DNA of 64,000 nucleotides from the NCBI GenBank assembly GCA_003543215.1, contig DPJD01000001.1:554860-618859 (forward strand), in the 5' to 3' direction. Positions 24,723 through 32,389 of the stretch are shown here, piece by piece. The notes beneath the pieces are model-generated. The model did not search any database. It had not been told where the DNA came from and saw nothing but the letters and a program-made list of their open reading frames with translations. How positions within the stretch are numbered: the first letter of the stretch is position 1; each line of letters starts with the position of its first letter. Source of the DNA: Erysipelotrichaceae bacterium (GTDB lineage Bacteria; Bacillota_I; Bacilli_A; Erysipelotrichales; Erysipelotrichaceae). A program made the position numbers and the translations under genes.

Positions 24723-26144
24723 ATGCCACTAAGAAAAGATTTTCTATGGGGCGGAGCGACAGCTGCGAACCAAATTGAAGGTGCTTATTTAGAAGACGGT
24801 AAAGGATTATCCAATGTGGATGTGATTCCCTATGGTAAACGTCGTTTTACCGTAATGTCTGGTCATGATGTATCCTTGGTACCCAATGATCCAGCAGGTT
24901 ATCCAAGTCATCAAGCGATTGATTTCTATCATACATACAAAGAAGATATCGCATTGATGGCGGAAATGGGCTTTAAAGCTTTCCGTATGTCCATCGCTTG
25001 GTCACGTATCTACCCAACGGGTGAAGAGCGTGAACCGAATGAAAAAGGATTGGCATTCTACGATGCCGTGTTTGATGAGCTTTTGAAGTATGGTATTGAA
25101 CCTTGTGTGACAATCGATCACTTTGATTGTCCATTGGCATTGGTTGAAAAGTATGGATCATGGCGCAGTCGTGAAATGATCGATCTCTATGTCAAATATG
25201 CGACGACTCTATTCAAGCGTTATAAAGAAAAAGTTCATATTTGGATGACGTTCAATGAAATCAATGTCTTGATGCATCTCCCATTCATGGGAGCAGGTGT
25301 CTCGTTTAAAGAAGGGGATAATGAACTTGAGGTTCAATTCCAAGCTGCGCATCATATTTTGGTCGCTTCTGCTTTGGTAACCAAAGTAGCGCATGAAATC
25401 AATCCTAAGAATCAAATGGGATGCATGCTTGCGGCGGGCGTGACCTATCCATTTTCTTGCAATCCAGAAGATGCGTTGGAAGCAATGAAACGTGCTCACG
25501 ATAGTTATTTCTTCATCGATGTTCAAAGTCGTGGCGCTTATCCTAACTACATCGTTAAACAATGGGAACGTGATGGCATCCATGTCAAGATGGAAGAAGG
25601 CGATGCGGCAATCCTGAAAGCAAATACCGTGGATTATGTCTCCTTCAGTTATTACACTTCACGTGTTGCGCAAGCAGTCGAAGTTGAAAAGACATCTGCA
25701 AACATCTTTGGAACCGTCAAGAATCCATATTTGAAATCCTCGGAATGGGGTTGGCAGATCGATCCACTCGGATTACGGATCACCATGAATGAAATCTGGG
25801 ATCGCTACCAAAAACCTTTGTTCATTGTCGAAAATGGTTTGGGTGCGGTGGATATACCAGAAGCGGATGGATCCATCAATGATGACTATCGTATTGATTA
25901 CATGCGTGAACATATACGTGAAATGGTCAATGCGGTCGATTTGGATGGCGTAGAACTCATGGGTTATACCATGTGGGGACCGATTGATTTAGTCAGCGCA
26001 TCAACCGGTGAAATGAAGAAGCGTTATGGCTTCATCTACGTTAATAAAGATGATCAGGGTAATGGTGATGCGGCGCGTAGTCGTAAGAAATCGTTCTACT
26101 GGTATAAACGTGTCATCGCATCGAATGGCACTGAATTAGATTAA
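24723..26144 (+). CDS. GH1 6-phospho-beta-glucosidase
   Basis: A 473-residue cytoplasmic enzyme that splits phosphorylated beta-glucosides such as cellobiose-6-phosphate. GH1 marks: FLWGGATAANQIEGAY at the start, acid/base Glu in MTFNEINVL near residue 178, nucleophile Glu in FIVENGLG near residue 375. The phosphate-recognition motif SASTGEMKKRYGFIYV (Ser-Lys-Tyr) near residue 430 argues for the 6-phospho substrate, meaning uptake through a PTS encoded elsewhere, since none is in this window. AAAGGAG precedes the start and a terminator follows, so a single-gene unit. Confidence 0.92.
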   Translation: MPLRKDFLWGGATAANQIEGAYLEDGKGLSNVDVIPYGKRRFTVMSGHDVSLVPNDPAGYPSHQAIDFYHTYKEDIALMAEMGFKAFRMSIAWSRIYPTGEEREPNEKGLAFYDAVFDELLKYGIEPCVTIDHFDCPLALVEKYGSWRSREMIDLYVKYATTLFKRYKEKVHIWMTFNEINVLMHLPFMGAGVSFKEGDNELEVQFQAAHHILVASALVTKVAHEINPKNQMGCMLAAGVTYPFSCNPEDALEAMKRAHDSYFFIDVQSRGAYPNYIVKQWERDGIHVKMEEGDAAILKANTVDYVSFSYYTSRVAQAVEVEKTSANIFGTVKNPYLKSSEWGWQIDPLGLRITMNEIWDRYQKPLFIVENGLGAVDIPEADGSINDDYRIDYMREHIREMVNAVDLDGVELMGYTMWGPIDLVSASTGEMKKRYGFIYVNKDDQGNGDAARSRKKSFYWYKRVIASNGTELD

Positions 26145-26150
26145 AGCATT

Positions 26151-26176
26151 ACACCATGCCTCGGCGTGGTGTTTTC
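26151..26176 (+). terminator. Terminator after the phospho-beta-glucosidase gene
   Basis: ACACCATGCC pairs with GGCGTGGTGT (one G-T pair) around a two-base centre that opens to a small loop, followed by TTTT. Confidence 0.7.
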
Positions 26177-26214
26177 ATAGATTTATTGTTTAATGGACAT
26201 TAAAAGGAGCGAAA

Positions 26215-26370
26215 ATGACAAAAAACACAAAACGAGGAAAATTTCCATATATGCCCATTGGCTTGGTACTTGGAGCAGCAGTTGGGGCTGCCATTAATCG
26301 CTTGGCTTTTGGTGTTGCCATTGGTGTCATGATCGGTGCTATTTTGGATATGGCCACGTTCAAAAAATAA
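26215..26370 (+). CDS. 51-residue glycine-rich membrane protein
   Basis: A short gene with a strong AAAAGGAG site seven bases before ATG. After a basic start (MTKNTKRGKF) comes a hydrophobic run with small residues spaced like a glycine zipper (GLVLGAAVGAAI, then GVAIGVMIGAILDMA), giving one long or two short membrane segments. Similar tiny proteins occur widely in Bacillota, function unknown. The coding pattern and ribosome site make it credible despite its size. Confidence 0.75.
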   Translation: MTKNTKRGKFPYMPIGLVLGAAVGAAINRLAFGVAIGVMIGAILDMATFKK

Positions 26371-26458
26371 CGAATACTTTCTATGTGGCGCTACCCACTG
26401 AACTACTATTAGAAAAATGGGGACAAAAATGGTATAATAACGTTAGTTGAGGTGAAAA

Positions 26459-26965
26459 ATGTATCAAGTGAACGATGTGGTTTGTTATCAAAATTATGGT
26501 CTTTGTCGCATTAAGGAAATCAAAAAGATAAGTGTGATGAACCAAAAGCCACGTCCGTATTATCTAATGGAGAAAGTCTATGACCAATGTGATTCAACCT
26601 TGATCAAGATTCCTGTGGATACGGCTAATTTCATGCGTCCCGTTTTGACACGTGACGAAGCGATTGCTTTGATCAAACGTTTACCCGATGTGGAAGTTGA
26701 ATGGTATAAAGATGTACGTGATCGTGAACAGTACTACAAGCAACAGATCGCGACATGGGATATCGATGAATGGGCTAAGGTTATTAAATCGATCTTTGAG
26801 TTCAAGCGTTTGAACTCAGCTCAAGATAAACCAAGACCAGTTCCTCAGTTGGAGATCAAGTACTTTGAGAAAGCTGAGAACCTGTTTAATCAAGAATTGG
26901 CTTATGCATTGAATATTGAAATGAACCAAGTCAGTGATCATATTAATCATATTTTAGATAAATAG
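26459..26965 (+). CDS. CarD-family RNA polymerase-binding regulator
   Basis: A 168-residue CarD/CdnL-like protein. The N-terminal Tudor-like domain that binds the RNA polymerase beta lobe is visible as YQVNDVVCYQNYGLCRIKEI followed by YYLMEK and IKIPVD (residues 2-66). The C-terminal part is helical with the basic KRLPDVEVEWYKDVRDREQYYK segment expected to stabilise open complexes at promoters. TATAAT at about 26434-26439 and GAGGTG give a short leader. Length fits the family. It is followed by its own terminator. Confidence 0.88.
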   Translation: MYQVNDVVCYQNYGLCRIKEIKKISVMNQKPRPYYLMEKVYDQCDSTLIKIPVDTANFMRPVLTRDEAIALIKRLPDVEVEWYKDVRDREQYYKQQIATWDIDEWAKVIKSIFEFKRLNSAQDKPRPVPQLEIKYFEKAENLFNQELAYALNIEMNQVSDHINHILDK

Positions 26966-26971
26966 TTAGAG

Positions 26972-26995
26972 CCGAGTCGAATGATTCGGTTTTTT
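26972..26995 (+). terminator. Terminator after the CarD-family gene
   Basis: CCGAGTC pairs with GATTCGG (one G-T pair) around GAAT and is followed by TTTTTT. Confidence 0.8.
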
Positions 26996-27042
26996 ATGAG
27001 CAAGAATCATCGCTGTGTTAAAATTAAATAGAGGTATTAATT

Positions 27043-27987
27043 ATGCTAAACATCGGAATCATTGGTTGTGGGAAAATTGCTCAACGTTTTATAAAAGGGG
27101 CGCATGAATTAGATGAGGTTAATGTCATCGCTTGTGCTGCACGTGAGTTGAATCGTGCGGAACAATTCGCTGCGAAGTTTGAAATTGAGCAAGCGTATGG
27201 AAGTTATGAAGAAATGCTCAGCCAGAAGGATTTGGATGCGGTTTATATCGCTACACCACCGTTCATGCATGAAGAACATATTCGTTTATGTTTAGATCAT
27301 AATAAACATGTCATCTGTGAGAAACCTTTTGTTCATGATCAGAAGACGGTTCATGCTTTATTTGAAATCGCTAAAGATAAAGGCTTGATTTTGATGGAAG
27401 CCAACAAGACTATTTTTACACCTACTTGGGTTTCGATACGTAAAAGCATCCAAGAGGGTAAAATTGGAGATGTTCGTTATTTAGAGGGTTCTTACACCTA
27501 TCGTTTTCCAACCGCAAATCATTGGGTATTTGATCCCAAACGTATGGGCGGTGGCATGATGGATGTAGGTGTCTATCCCTTGACCGTTGCTTTGTCACTT
27601 GTGGGATTGAATATCAACGAGATGAAAAAAATGGTGATGTTAAATGAACAAGGATCGGATGATTTGACGCATATGTTGCTTAGATTTGAGAATGGAATAA
27701 TGGCCAGTGTCAAAGGTGGAATTGGTGTCGATACGGATAATCATTTCACGATTTATGGCGACCTCGGTAAGATTCGAGTTCCACGTTTTTCTAAGAATCC
27801 CTATTATTTTCTAGAGGTTTATGGTCGTGAAGAAGAAACCGTCAAATTGGAATTTGATAGTGAGTTCAAATTCGAAATTGAACACTTTGCACAATGTATA
27901 CAAAATGGTTTAAGTGAGAGTCCTTGGATGAGTGAAGCAATGAGTGCTAAGATCATCGAATTGATCACAACGGATGAAATCGTATGA
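27043..27987 (+). CDS. Gfo/Idh/MocA family oxidoreductase
   Basis: A 314-residue NAD(P)-dependent dehydrogenase. Rossmann motif IGIIGCGKIAQRF at the N-terminus, ATPPFMHEEH and the signature CEKPF near residue 94 (Lys is catalytic), then the alpha/beta C-terminal domain with GGGMMDVGVYP near residue 170 where the Asp and following residues shape the active site. Such enzymes oxidise or reduce sugars, inositols or dihydrodiols; the closest simple reading is a trans-dihydrodiol/xylose-type dehydrogenase. AGAGGT upstream. Its stop overlaps the next gene by four bases. Confidence 0.9.
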   Translation: MLNIGIIGCGKIAQRFIKGAHELDEVNVIACAARELNRAEQFAAKFEIEQAYGSYEEMLSQKDLDAVYIATPPFMHEEHIRLCLDHNKHVICEKPFVHDQKTVHALFEIAKDKGLILMEANKTIFTPTWVSIRKSIQEGKIGDVRYLEGSYTYRFPTANHWVFDPKRMGGGMMDVGVYPLTVALSLVGLNINEMKKMVMLNEQGSDDLTHMLLRFENGIMASVKGGIGVDTDNHFTIYGDLGKIRVPRFSKNPYYFLEVYGREEETVKLEFDSEFKFEIEHFAQCIQNGLSESPWMSEAMSAKIIELITTDEIV

Positions 27988-28247
27988 AACGTTTGACTGT
28001 AAACAGTGATGGTAAATGGCAGTTGAATGAAGGTGTTGATGTCAACGATGCGATTGAGCGTTTGGCGAAGTATGAAGAGTTTCAAGCGAAAATGATTGAT
28101 TCTCAAGGGGAAATCGTCGAAGAACTGGCGAAATTGCGTGCTGAGGGAAAAGAAAAAACCGTTCAATATCGTGAATTATTCACAAAAAAACTATTAACGA
28201 ATAATGTTTTGGCGTTTTTACGGTATCATGGAATCAAAGAAGATTAA
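27984..28247 (+). CDS. Small helical protein, unknown function
   Basis: An 87-residue soluble, charged, mostly helical protein starting in the ATGA overlap with the oxidoreductase stop, so translation is coupled. DAIERLAKYEEFQAKM is a pattern seen in small phage and plasmid proteins (AIxRLAxYED), followed by a coiled-coil-like middle and the basic end FLRYHGIKED. I cannot assign a function. Confidence 0.65.
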   Translation: MKRLTVNSDGKWQLNEGVDVNDAIERLAKYEEFQAKMIDSQGEIVEELAKLRAEGKEKTVQYRELFTKKLLTNNVLAFLRYHGIKED

Positions 28248-28258
28248 AAGGAGGATTT

Positions 28259-28552
28259 ATGATTATTCTACATGTGTATTATGAATTGTTTGAAGGACAA
28301 CGTGACGCTTTTATGAAGGTTTTAGATGAATATCAAATTCCACAGAAATCAAAGGCAGAAGTTGGAAATCATGCATATGATTACTATTTTCCAGTTGGCG
28401 AAGACAACCAATTGTTTCTATTGGAAAAGTGGGAAAATGAGGAGTGCTTTGAAGCACATAAACGAAGTGAGCATTTCTTGAAGTTACAAGAACTTAAAAA
28501 AGATTATATCAAGTCTGCAAAATTGGATATTTTCCCAATAAAAAACGCTTAA
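28259..28552 (+). CDS. Antibiotic-biosynthesis-monooxygenase-like (YgiN-type) protein
   Basis: A 97-residue dimeric alpha/beta-barrel protein. The pattern MIILHVYYELFEGQRDAFM at the start, a central NHAYDYYFPV strand, then LLEKWENEECFEAHKRSEHF is the ABM fold, where the WxxxExxxxHxxS/TxHF motif is typical. Members include quinol oxygenases and autoinducer-modifying enzymes; the role here is unknown. AAAAGGAGG precedes the ATG, and it lies 11 bases behind the small helical protein, so it completes a three-gene operon. Confidence 0.8.
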   Translation: MIILHVYYELFEGQRDAFMKVLDEYQIPQKSKAEVGNHAYDYYFPVGEDNQLFLLEKWENEECFEAHKRSEHFLKLQELKKDYIKSAKLDIFPIKNA

Positions 28553-28554
28553 TA

Positions 28555-28722
28555 GCGTAACGTTAGGTGCAGCCCTTTAGAGTGTTGGGGTTAAAGGGCT
28601 GCATGTTAAATTGTGCAGTCCCTTTCCAAGAGGGGAGGCCATGTCGTTGCCAACATAACCCATCGGTTCAGTCTCTATTTAGAGAGTTGAACTCGGAACT
28701 AATTTTATTATAAATTTTTTTT
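28555..28722 (+). ncRNA. Candidate structured RNA before the tungstate-binding gene
   Basis: This untranslated stretch folds into several strong stems. Hairpin A: TGCAGCCCTTT (28568-28578) with AAAGGGCTGCA (28593-28603), eleven perfect pairs around a 14-base loop. Hairpin B: TCCCTTT (28619-28625) with GAGGGGA (28630-28636). Hairpin C: GTTCA/TGAAC plus TCTCT/AGAGA (28666-28692). Loop bases TGTTGG (28583-28588) can pair with CCAACA (28650-28655), a possible pseudoknot. GTGCAG-CCCTTT is repeated at the foot of A and B. A T-run at 28713-28722 follows a weak AT hairpin. It matches no riboswitch, SRP, 6S or RNase P pattern that I know. Strand is inferred from the adjacent genes. Confidence 0.5.
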
Positions 28723-28743
28723 TGATTATTTACAAGTAAGCCC

Positions 28744-28807
28744 TTACAAAATGATTATTCAGGTCTATAATTGAATTAGTGTTGGGGTTTTTTTATGCAA
28801 AAACCTC
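28744..28807 (+). promoter_or_regulatory. tupA-like gene promoter and leader hairpin
   Basis: TTACAA (28744-28749) and TATAAT (28766-28771) spaced by 16 bases form a plausible promoter separate from the RNA upstream. GGGGTTTTT (28784-28792) pairs with AAAAACCTC (28799-28807) directly before the GGAAAGGGG ribosome site, so the short leader holds a nine-pair hairpin. Confidence 0.5.
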
Positions 28808-28820
28808 GGAAAGGGGTAGT

Positions 28821-29663
28821 ATGTTTAGAATTAGAGTTTTATCTGTTTTGTTGGTTTTATCATTGTTTGGATGTCAAGCTCAGGAAGTTGACGAGCCTAT
28901 CGTTCCTGAAGAACCGAAAGTATTAAGGCTCACGACGACGACTTCTGTCAATGATAGTGGTTTGATGGAATATCTAAGACCACATTTGTTGGAGGAAGCC
29001 AACATTGAAATGGAAATCGTTTCAATGGGATCTGGAGCAGCGATTGAAGCTGGTCAAAGAGGAGATGCGGATGTCCTATTGGTTCACTCACCTGCGGCTG
29101 AAAAGACCTTTGTGGAAGAAGGTTATGGGATTCAACGATCAACCTTCATGTACAATTTCTTTGTGATCGTGGGGCCTGAATCGGATCCTGCAGGTGTCAA
29201 AGACTTAAGCGCAAAAGAAGCTTTTATGAAAATACGTGAAGCTAAAGCAAAATTCGTATCGCGAGGGGATAATTCTGGAACGCATAGTAAAGAGAAAGCA
29301 ATCTGGAAACTCGCTGAATTGGACTATGATAATTTGAGCAAGGAAACAGAATTCTATGTTTCTGCAGGGACAGGCATGGGGGCGACCTTAACCATAGCCA
29401 GTGAACAAGAAGCATATACTTTAACGGATTTAGCAACTTATTTATCAATGGAGGATCAACTTTCATCAAAACTCATTGTCAGTGCAAGTCCTGATTTACG
29501 AAATGACTATTCTGTGATTGTGATCAACCCAGATAAAGTCACCAATGTGGATGCGGAAACAGCGAAAGCATTTGAAACATGGATGTTGAGTGATTCCACT
29601 TTGAAGTTGATTGCGGAGTATGGTAAAGATGAATATGGAGAGGCTTTGTTTTTTACGGAATGA
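28821..29663 (+). CDS. tupA: Tungstate ABC transporter substrate-binding lipoprotein
   Basis: A 280-residue lipoprotein that captures tungstate outside the cell. Start set at the ATG behind GGAAAGGGG; an upstream GTG is not credible. Lipobox LFGC (Cys at residue 18). TupA marks are all present: TTTTSVNDSGLMEYLRP near residue 35, GSGAAIEAGQRGDADVLLVHSP, EGYGIQRSTFMYNFFVIVGPESDPAG, SRGDNSGTHSKE and GTGMGATLTIASEQEAYTLTD. The TTTS and SRGDNSGTH segments form the oxyanion pocket. No TupB permease or TupC ATPase is adjacent, which is unusual because the three are normally one operon. Confidence 0.9.
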   Translation: MFRIRVLSVLLVLSLFGCQAQEVDEPIVPEEPKVLRLTTTTSVNDSGLMEYLRPHLLEEANIEMEIVSMGSGAAIEAGQRGDADVLLVHSPAAEKTFVEEGYGIQRSTFMYNFFVIVGPESDPAGVKDLSAKEAFMKIREAKAKFVSRGDNSGTHSKEKAIWKLAELDYDNLSKETEFYVSAGTGMGATLTIASEQEAYTLTDLATYLSMEDQLSSKLIVSASPDLRNDYSVIVINPDKVTNVDAETAKAFETWMLSDSTLKLIAEYGKDEYGEALFFTE

Positions 29664-29682
29664 TTTGTATGAATAGATTTGC

Positions 29683-29709
29683 GACACAAGTTTAACTTGT
29701 GTCTTTTTA
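29683..29709 (+). terminator. Terminator after the tungstate-binding gene
   Basis: GACACAAGT pairs perfectly with ACTTGTGTC around TTA, followed by TTTTT. Confidence 0.85.
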
Positions 29710-29718
29710 ACGTAATAA

Positions 29719-29752
29719 ATCGTTGACATGTCAACGATAATGGGAATATAAT
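29719..29752 (+). promoter_or_regulatory. marR promoter with perfect 20-base operator palindrome
   Basis: ATCGTTGACATGTCAACGAT at 29719-29738 is a perfect palindrome that contains the -35 box TTGACA (29723-29728). TATAAT at 29747-29752 follows after 18 bases. The MarR-type product of the next gene is the obvious binder, so the operon should be autorepressed. Confidence 0.8.
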
Positions 29753-29759
29753 TCTACCT

Positions 29760-30218
29760 ATGAAAGAACAAGAACCTAGAGTCAAACAAAGTATTGGAAG
29801 AATGATTTCCATCTTACATCGTCATGCACAAGCACATCATAATCATAATCTTAAGGACTGTGGTATCAATGCAAAGGACTTACCAATTTTGCTTTATCTC
29901 TACCATCACGATGGATCGACACAGGATGCGATTGTAAGTTTCTTGAATATCGACAAGGCAGCGGTGACACGAACCGTACAATCATTGGAAGAACGTGGAT
30001 ATATCACACGTCACAAAAGTGTTGAAGATCGACGATGCAATCATCTTCACTTGACAGATCAAGCCCGATTGGTTGAGAAAGACGTTCGTAATTCAGTCAA
30101 ATCTTGGAATGCTTTATTAACAGAGACAATGAATATGCAGACATTAAGCATCGTCATCGATGGCTTAGAGGAAATGGTGGATAAAGTTGAAGCCATTAAA
30201 AAAGGAACATTAAAATGA
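29760..30218 (+). CDS. MarR-family regulator of the MATE efflux operon
   Basis: A 152-residue winged-helix repressor. INAKDLPILLYLYHHDGSTQDAIVSFLNIDKAAVTRTVQSLEERGYI (about residues 37-85) is the MarR DNA-binding core, and the wing is HKSVEDRRCNHLHLTDQ. It overlaps the MATE pump gene by four bases, the same order as mepR-mepA of staphylococci, so it probably releases the pump when toxic cations or drugs bind. The ATG lies only seven bases after the -10 box and no ribosome site is present, so the mRNA seems leaderless. A second ATG at 29802 would remove the first helix and also lacks a spaced site. Confidence 0.9.
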   Translation: MKEQEPRVKQSIGRMISILHRHAQAHHNHNLKDCGINAKDLPILLYLYHHDGSTQDAIVSFLNIDKAAVTRTVQSLEERGYITRHKSVEDRRCNHLHLTDQARLVEKDVRNSVKSWNALLTETMNMQTLSIVIDGLEEMVDKVEAIKKGTLK

Positions 30219-31606
30219 CACATCACAATCCACTTGGAACTGAAAAAATAAGTAAATTACTCATTCGCTTCTCAATACCCGCCATCGTGGGTATGCTTGT
30301 AAGTGCACTATACAATATCGTCGATCGTATCTTTATTGGAAATGCGGCAGATATTGGTAAAAATGGTCTAGCGGGGATCACAATTGGCTTTCCGTTGATG
30401 CTTATCACATTAGCCATGGGTGTTTTATTTGGCATTGGTGGTGCGACCTTATTTTCAATGCGTTTAGGACAAAAACGTGAACAAGAAGCTGAACAAGTTT
30501 TAGGGAACGCGTTCATCTTATTGGTATTATCCGGTACGGTATACATGATTTTTGGACAAGTCTTCTTGGAACCTTTACTTAAACTCTTTGGTGCAAGTGA
30601 GACGGTTTTACCTTATTCCATGGATTATATGCGCATCATCTTCTTTGGGGTTGTGTTCCAGATGTTGAGTATGGGCTTAAATCATTTTATTCGTGCGGAT
30701 GGAAGTCCTAAGATTGCGATGTATACGATGTTTCTTGGGGCTGGAACGAATATTATTTTGGATCCGTTGTTCATCTATGTCTTTAAAATGGGCATGGGAG
30801 GTGCTGCTTGGGCAACCATCATTGCACAAGGGATATCTGCGATGTGGGTTGTGCTTTATTTCTTTGGCAAAAACAGTCGGATGAAGTTTCACTTGAAGAA
30901 TTTTGTCTTGAGTAGATCCATCGTGATTAAAATCATGTCTTTAGGTCTGCCAGGGTTTTTATTGCAGTTGGCAGGGAGCTTGTTAAATACCTTATTGAAT
31001 CGTAATTTATTAATGTATGGAGGGGATGTGGCGGTTTCAGGTATGGGTGTCATCAATAGCATTCAAACTTTACTACTCATGCCCATCATTGGTTTGAATC
31101 AGGGGGTTCAACCTTTAATTAGTTTCAATTTTGGTGCAGAGAAATATGATCGAGTCAAACAAGCGATTAAGCTTGCGATGATTGCGGCAACCGCAATCGT
31201 GACCTTTGGCTTCATCATCACTCGACTTTTTCCAAGACAATTGGTTTCAATGTTTAATCAAGACCCAGAATTATTGGCTTTTGGAGACATGGCGATTTAT
31301 TCGTGGTTTTTAATGCTTCCAGTGGTCGGCTTTCAAATCATAGGTGCTAATTTCTTTCAAGCCATCGGTCGATCAAAATCTGCAATGTTCTTGACATTGA
31401 CCCGTCAAATCATCTTTCTGATTCCGGCCGTACTTTTCTTTCCTCAATTCTGGGGCATCCAAGGCTTGCTTTATGCGGCACCGTTTGCGGACGTGTTATC
31501 GACGCTTTTAACAGGAACGTTCTTCTTTATGATCATGAAAGATTTAACCCATCTTCATCATAATACAAGTAAAGAACCCATTATTGAGACGGTAATTGAA
31601 GTATAA
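30215..31606 (+). CDS. MATE-family multidrug efflux transporter, MepA-like
   Basis: A 463-residue pump with twelve predicted helices that exports cationic drugs using the sodium or proton gradient. The start LGTEKISKLLIRFSIPAIVGMLVSALYNIVDRIFIG is the MepA-type N-terminus; the duplicated half starts near residue 235 (IVIKIMSLGLPGFLLQLAGSLLNTLLNR). The second half also has GLNQGVQPLISFNFGA, typical of this subgroup. Translationally coupled to the MarR gene by a four-base overlap. Substrates are inferred. Confidence 0.92.
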   Translation: MTHHNPLGTEKISKLLIRFSIPAIVGMLVSALYNIVDRIFIGNAADIGKNGLAGITIGFPLMLITLAMGVLFGIGGATLFSMRLGQKREQEAEQVLGNAFILLVLSGTVYMIFGQVFLEPLLKLFGASETVLPYSMDYMRIIFFGVVFQMLSMGLNHFIRADGSPKIAMYTMFLGAGTNIILDPLFIYVFKMGMGGAAWATIIAQGISAMWVVLYFFGKNSRMKFHLKNFVLSRSIVIKIMSLGLPGFLLQLAGSLLNTLLNRNLLMYGGDVAVSGMGVINSIQTLLLMPIIGLNQGVQPLISFNFGAEKYDRVKQAIKLAMIAATAIVTFGFIITRLFPRQLVSMFNQDPELLAFGDMAIYSWFLMLPVVGFQIIGANFFQAIGRSKSAMFLTLTRQIIFLIPAVLFFPQFWGIQGLLYAAPFADVLSTLLTGTFFFMIMKDLTHLHHNTSKEPIIETVIEV

Positions 31607-31658
31607 TCTTTATGCATAAATTGAATTGATGTTATAGTATTGGAGAGTCGAGGGAAAT

Positions 31659-32309
31659 ATGAACAAATTGTTTAAACAGATTGCATTCATGGCAATCGGA
31701 GTCATCATAACCGGTATCGGGGCGAGTTTGACAGTCAAGGCTGCCGTAGGTATCGGCGCATGGGACGCATTAAGTTTAAGTGTCTCTACTGTAATCGGAA
31801 TGAAAATCGGGACGTTCTCAATGATCATGAATATCAGTTGTGTCGTAGTGCAATTAATCATGCTCGGTAAACGATTTAAGCCATTGATGTTCTTACAGGT
31901 TTTTGTGGCAGTTTTATTGGGTTACGTTGTCAATTTCATGTTGTATGATGTGCTTTCAGGAATCGTCATCACGCAGTATTACTTGAATATGATTTTGTAT
32001 CTTTTTGGACTGCTCGTCATTATCTTTGGCGTAGCGAATGTCATGACGATCAATTTCATCAGTTTTCCTTTAGAAGGTGCATGTATCGTCATTGCGGATC
32101 GTTATCATTTGAATTTTGGTAAAGTTCGTCAATGGGCTGACATCTTATCCGTATTGATTGCGATTGCGGTTGCTTTGATCTTTAGAAATGAATTAACCGT
32201 ACGTGAAGGAACAATTATTGGAATGTTGATCTTTGGTCCTTTGCTTCACCAATTTATGGTCGCATTGAAGCCTGGATTGACAAAAATGGATTTAGTTACA
32301 GAAAATTAA
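31659..32309 (+). CDS. YczE/YyaS-type integral membrane protein
   Basis: A 216-residue membrane protein with five to six helices. FKQIAFMAIGVIITGIGASLTVKAAVGIGAWDALSLSVS is the family opening (G-x-G-x-S-l-x-v-x-a-x-l-G-x-x-x-W-D), known from Bacillus YczE, which influences antibiotic peptide synthase complexes, and YyaS. GAGGG precedes the ATG and a TATAGT -10 box lies near 31634. Molecular function is not established for the family. Confidence 0.82.
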   Translation: MNKLFKQIAFMAIGVIITGIGASLTVKAAVGIGAWDALSLSVSTVIGMKIGTFSMIMNISCVVVQLIMLGKRFKPLMFLQVFVAVLLGYVVNFMLYDVLSGIVITQYYLNMILYLFGLLVIIFGVANVMTINFISFPLEGACIVIADRYHLNFGKVRQWADILSVLIAIAVALIFRNELTVREGTIIGMLIFGPLLHQFMVALKPGLTKMDLVTEN

Positions 32310-32330
32310 CAGCGATTGGCTGTTTTTTTT
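32308..32330 (+). terminator. Terminator after the YczE-type gene
   Basis: AACAGC pairs with GCTGTT around GATTG and is followed by a run of T's; the left arm begins inside the stop codon. Confidence 0.8.
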
Positions 32331-32389
32331 AGAAAGTATTGATTGTAATTAAAATTGAGATTGATTAGAATTAAAACGGTAACAAATCT

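Noticed and set aside
28555..28722. SRP RNA, 6S RNA, RNase P RNA, tmRNA, or a standard riboswitch.
   Set aside because: None of their invariant motifs is present on either strand, and the two ends do not pair with each other as 6S or SRP RNA would.
29760..31606. Mobile-element origin of the MarR-MATE pair.
   Set aside because: No terminal repeats, integrase or composition change is visible.
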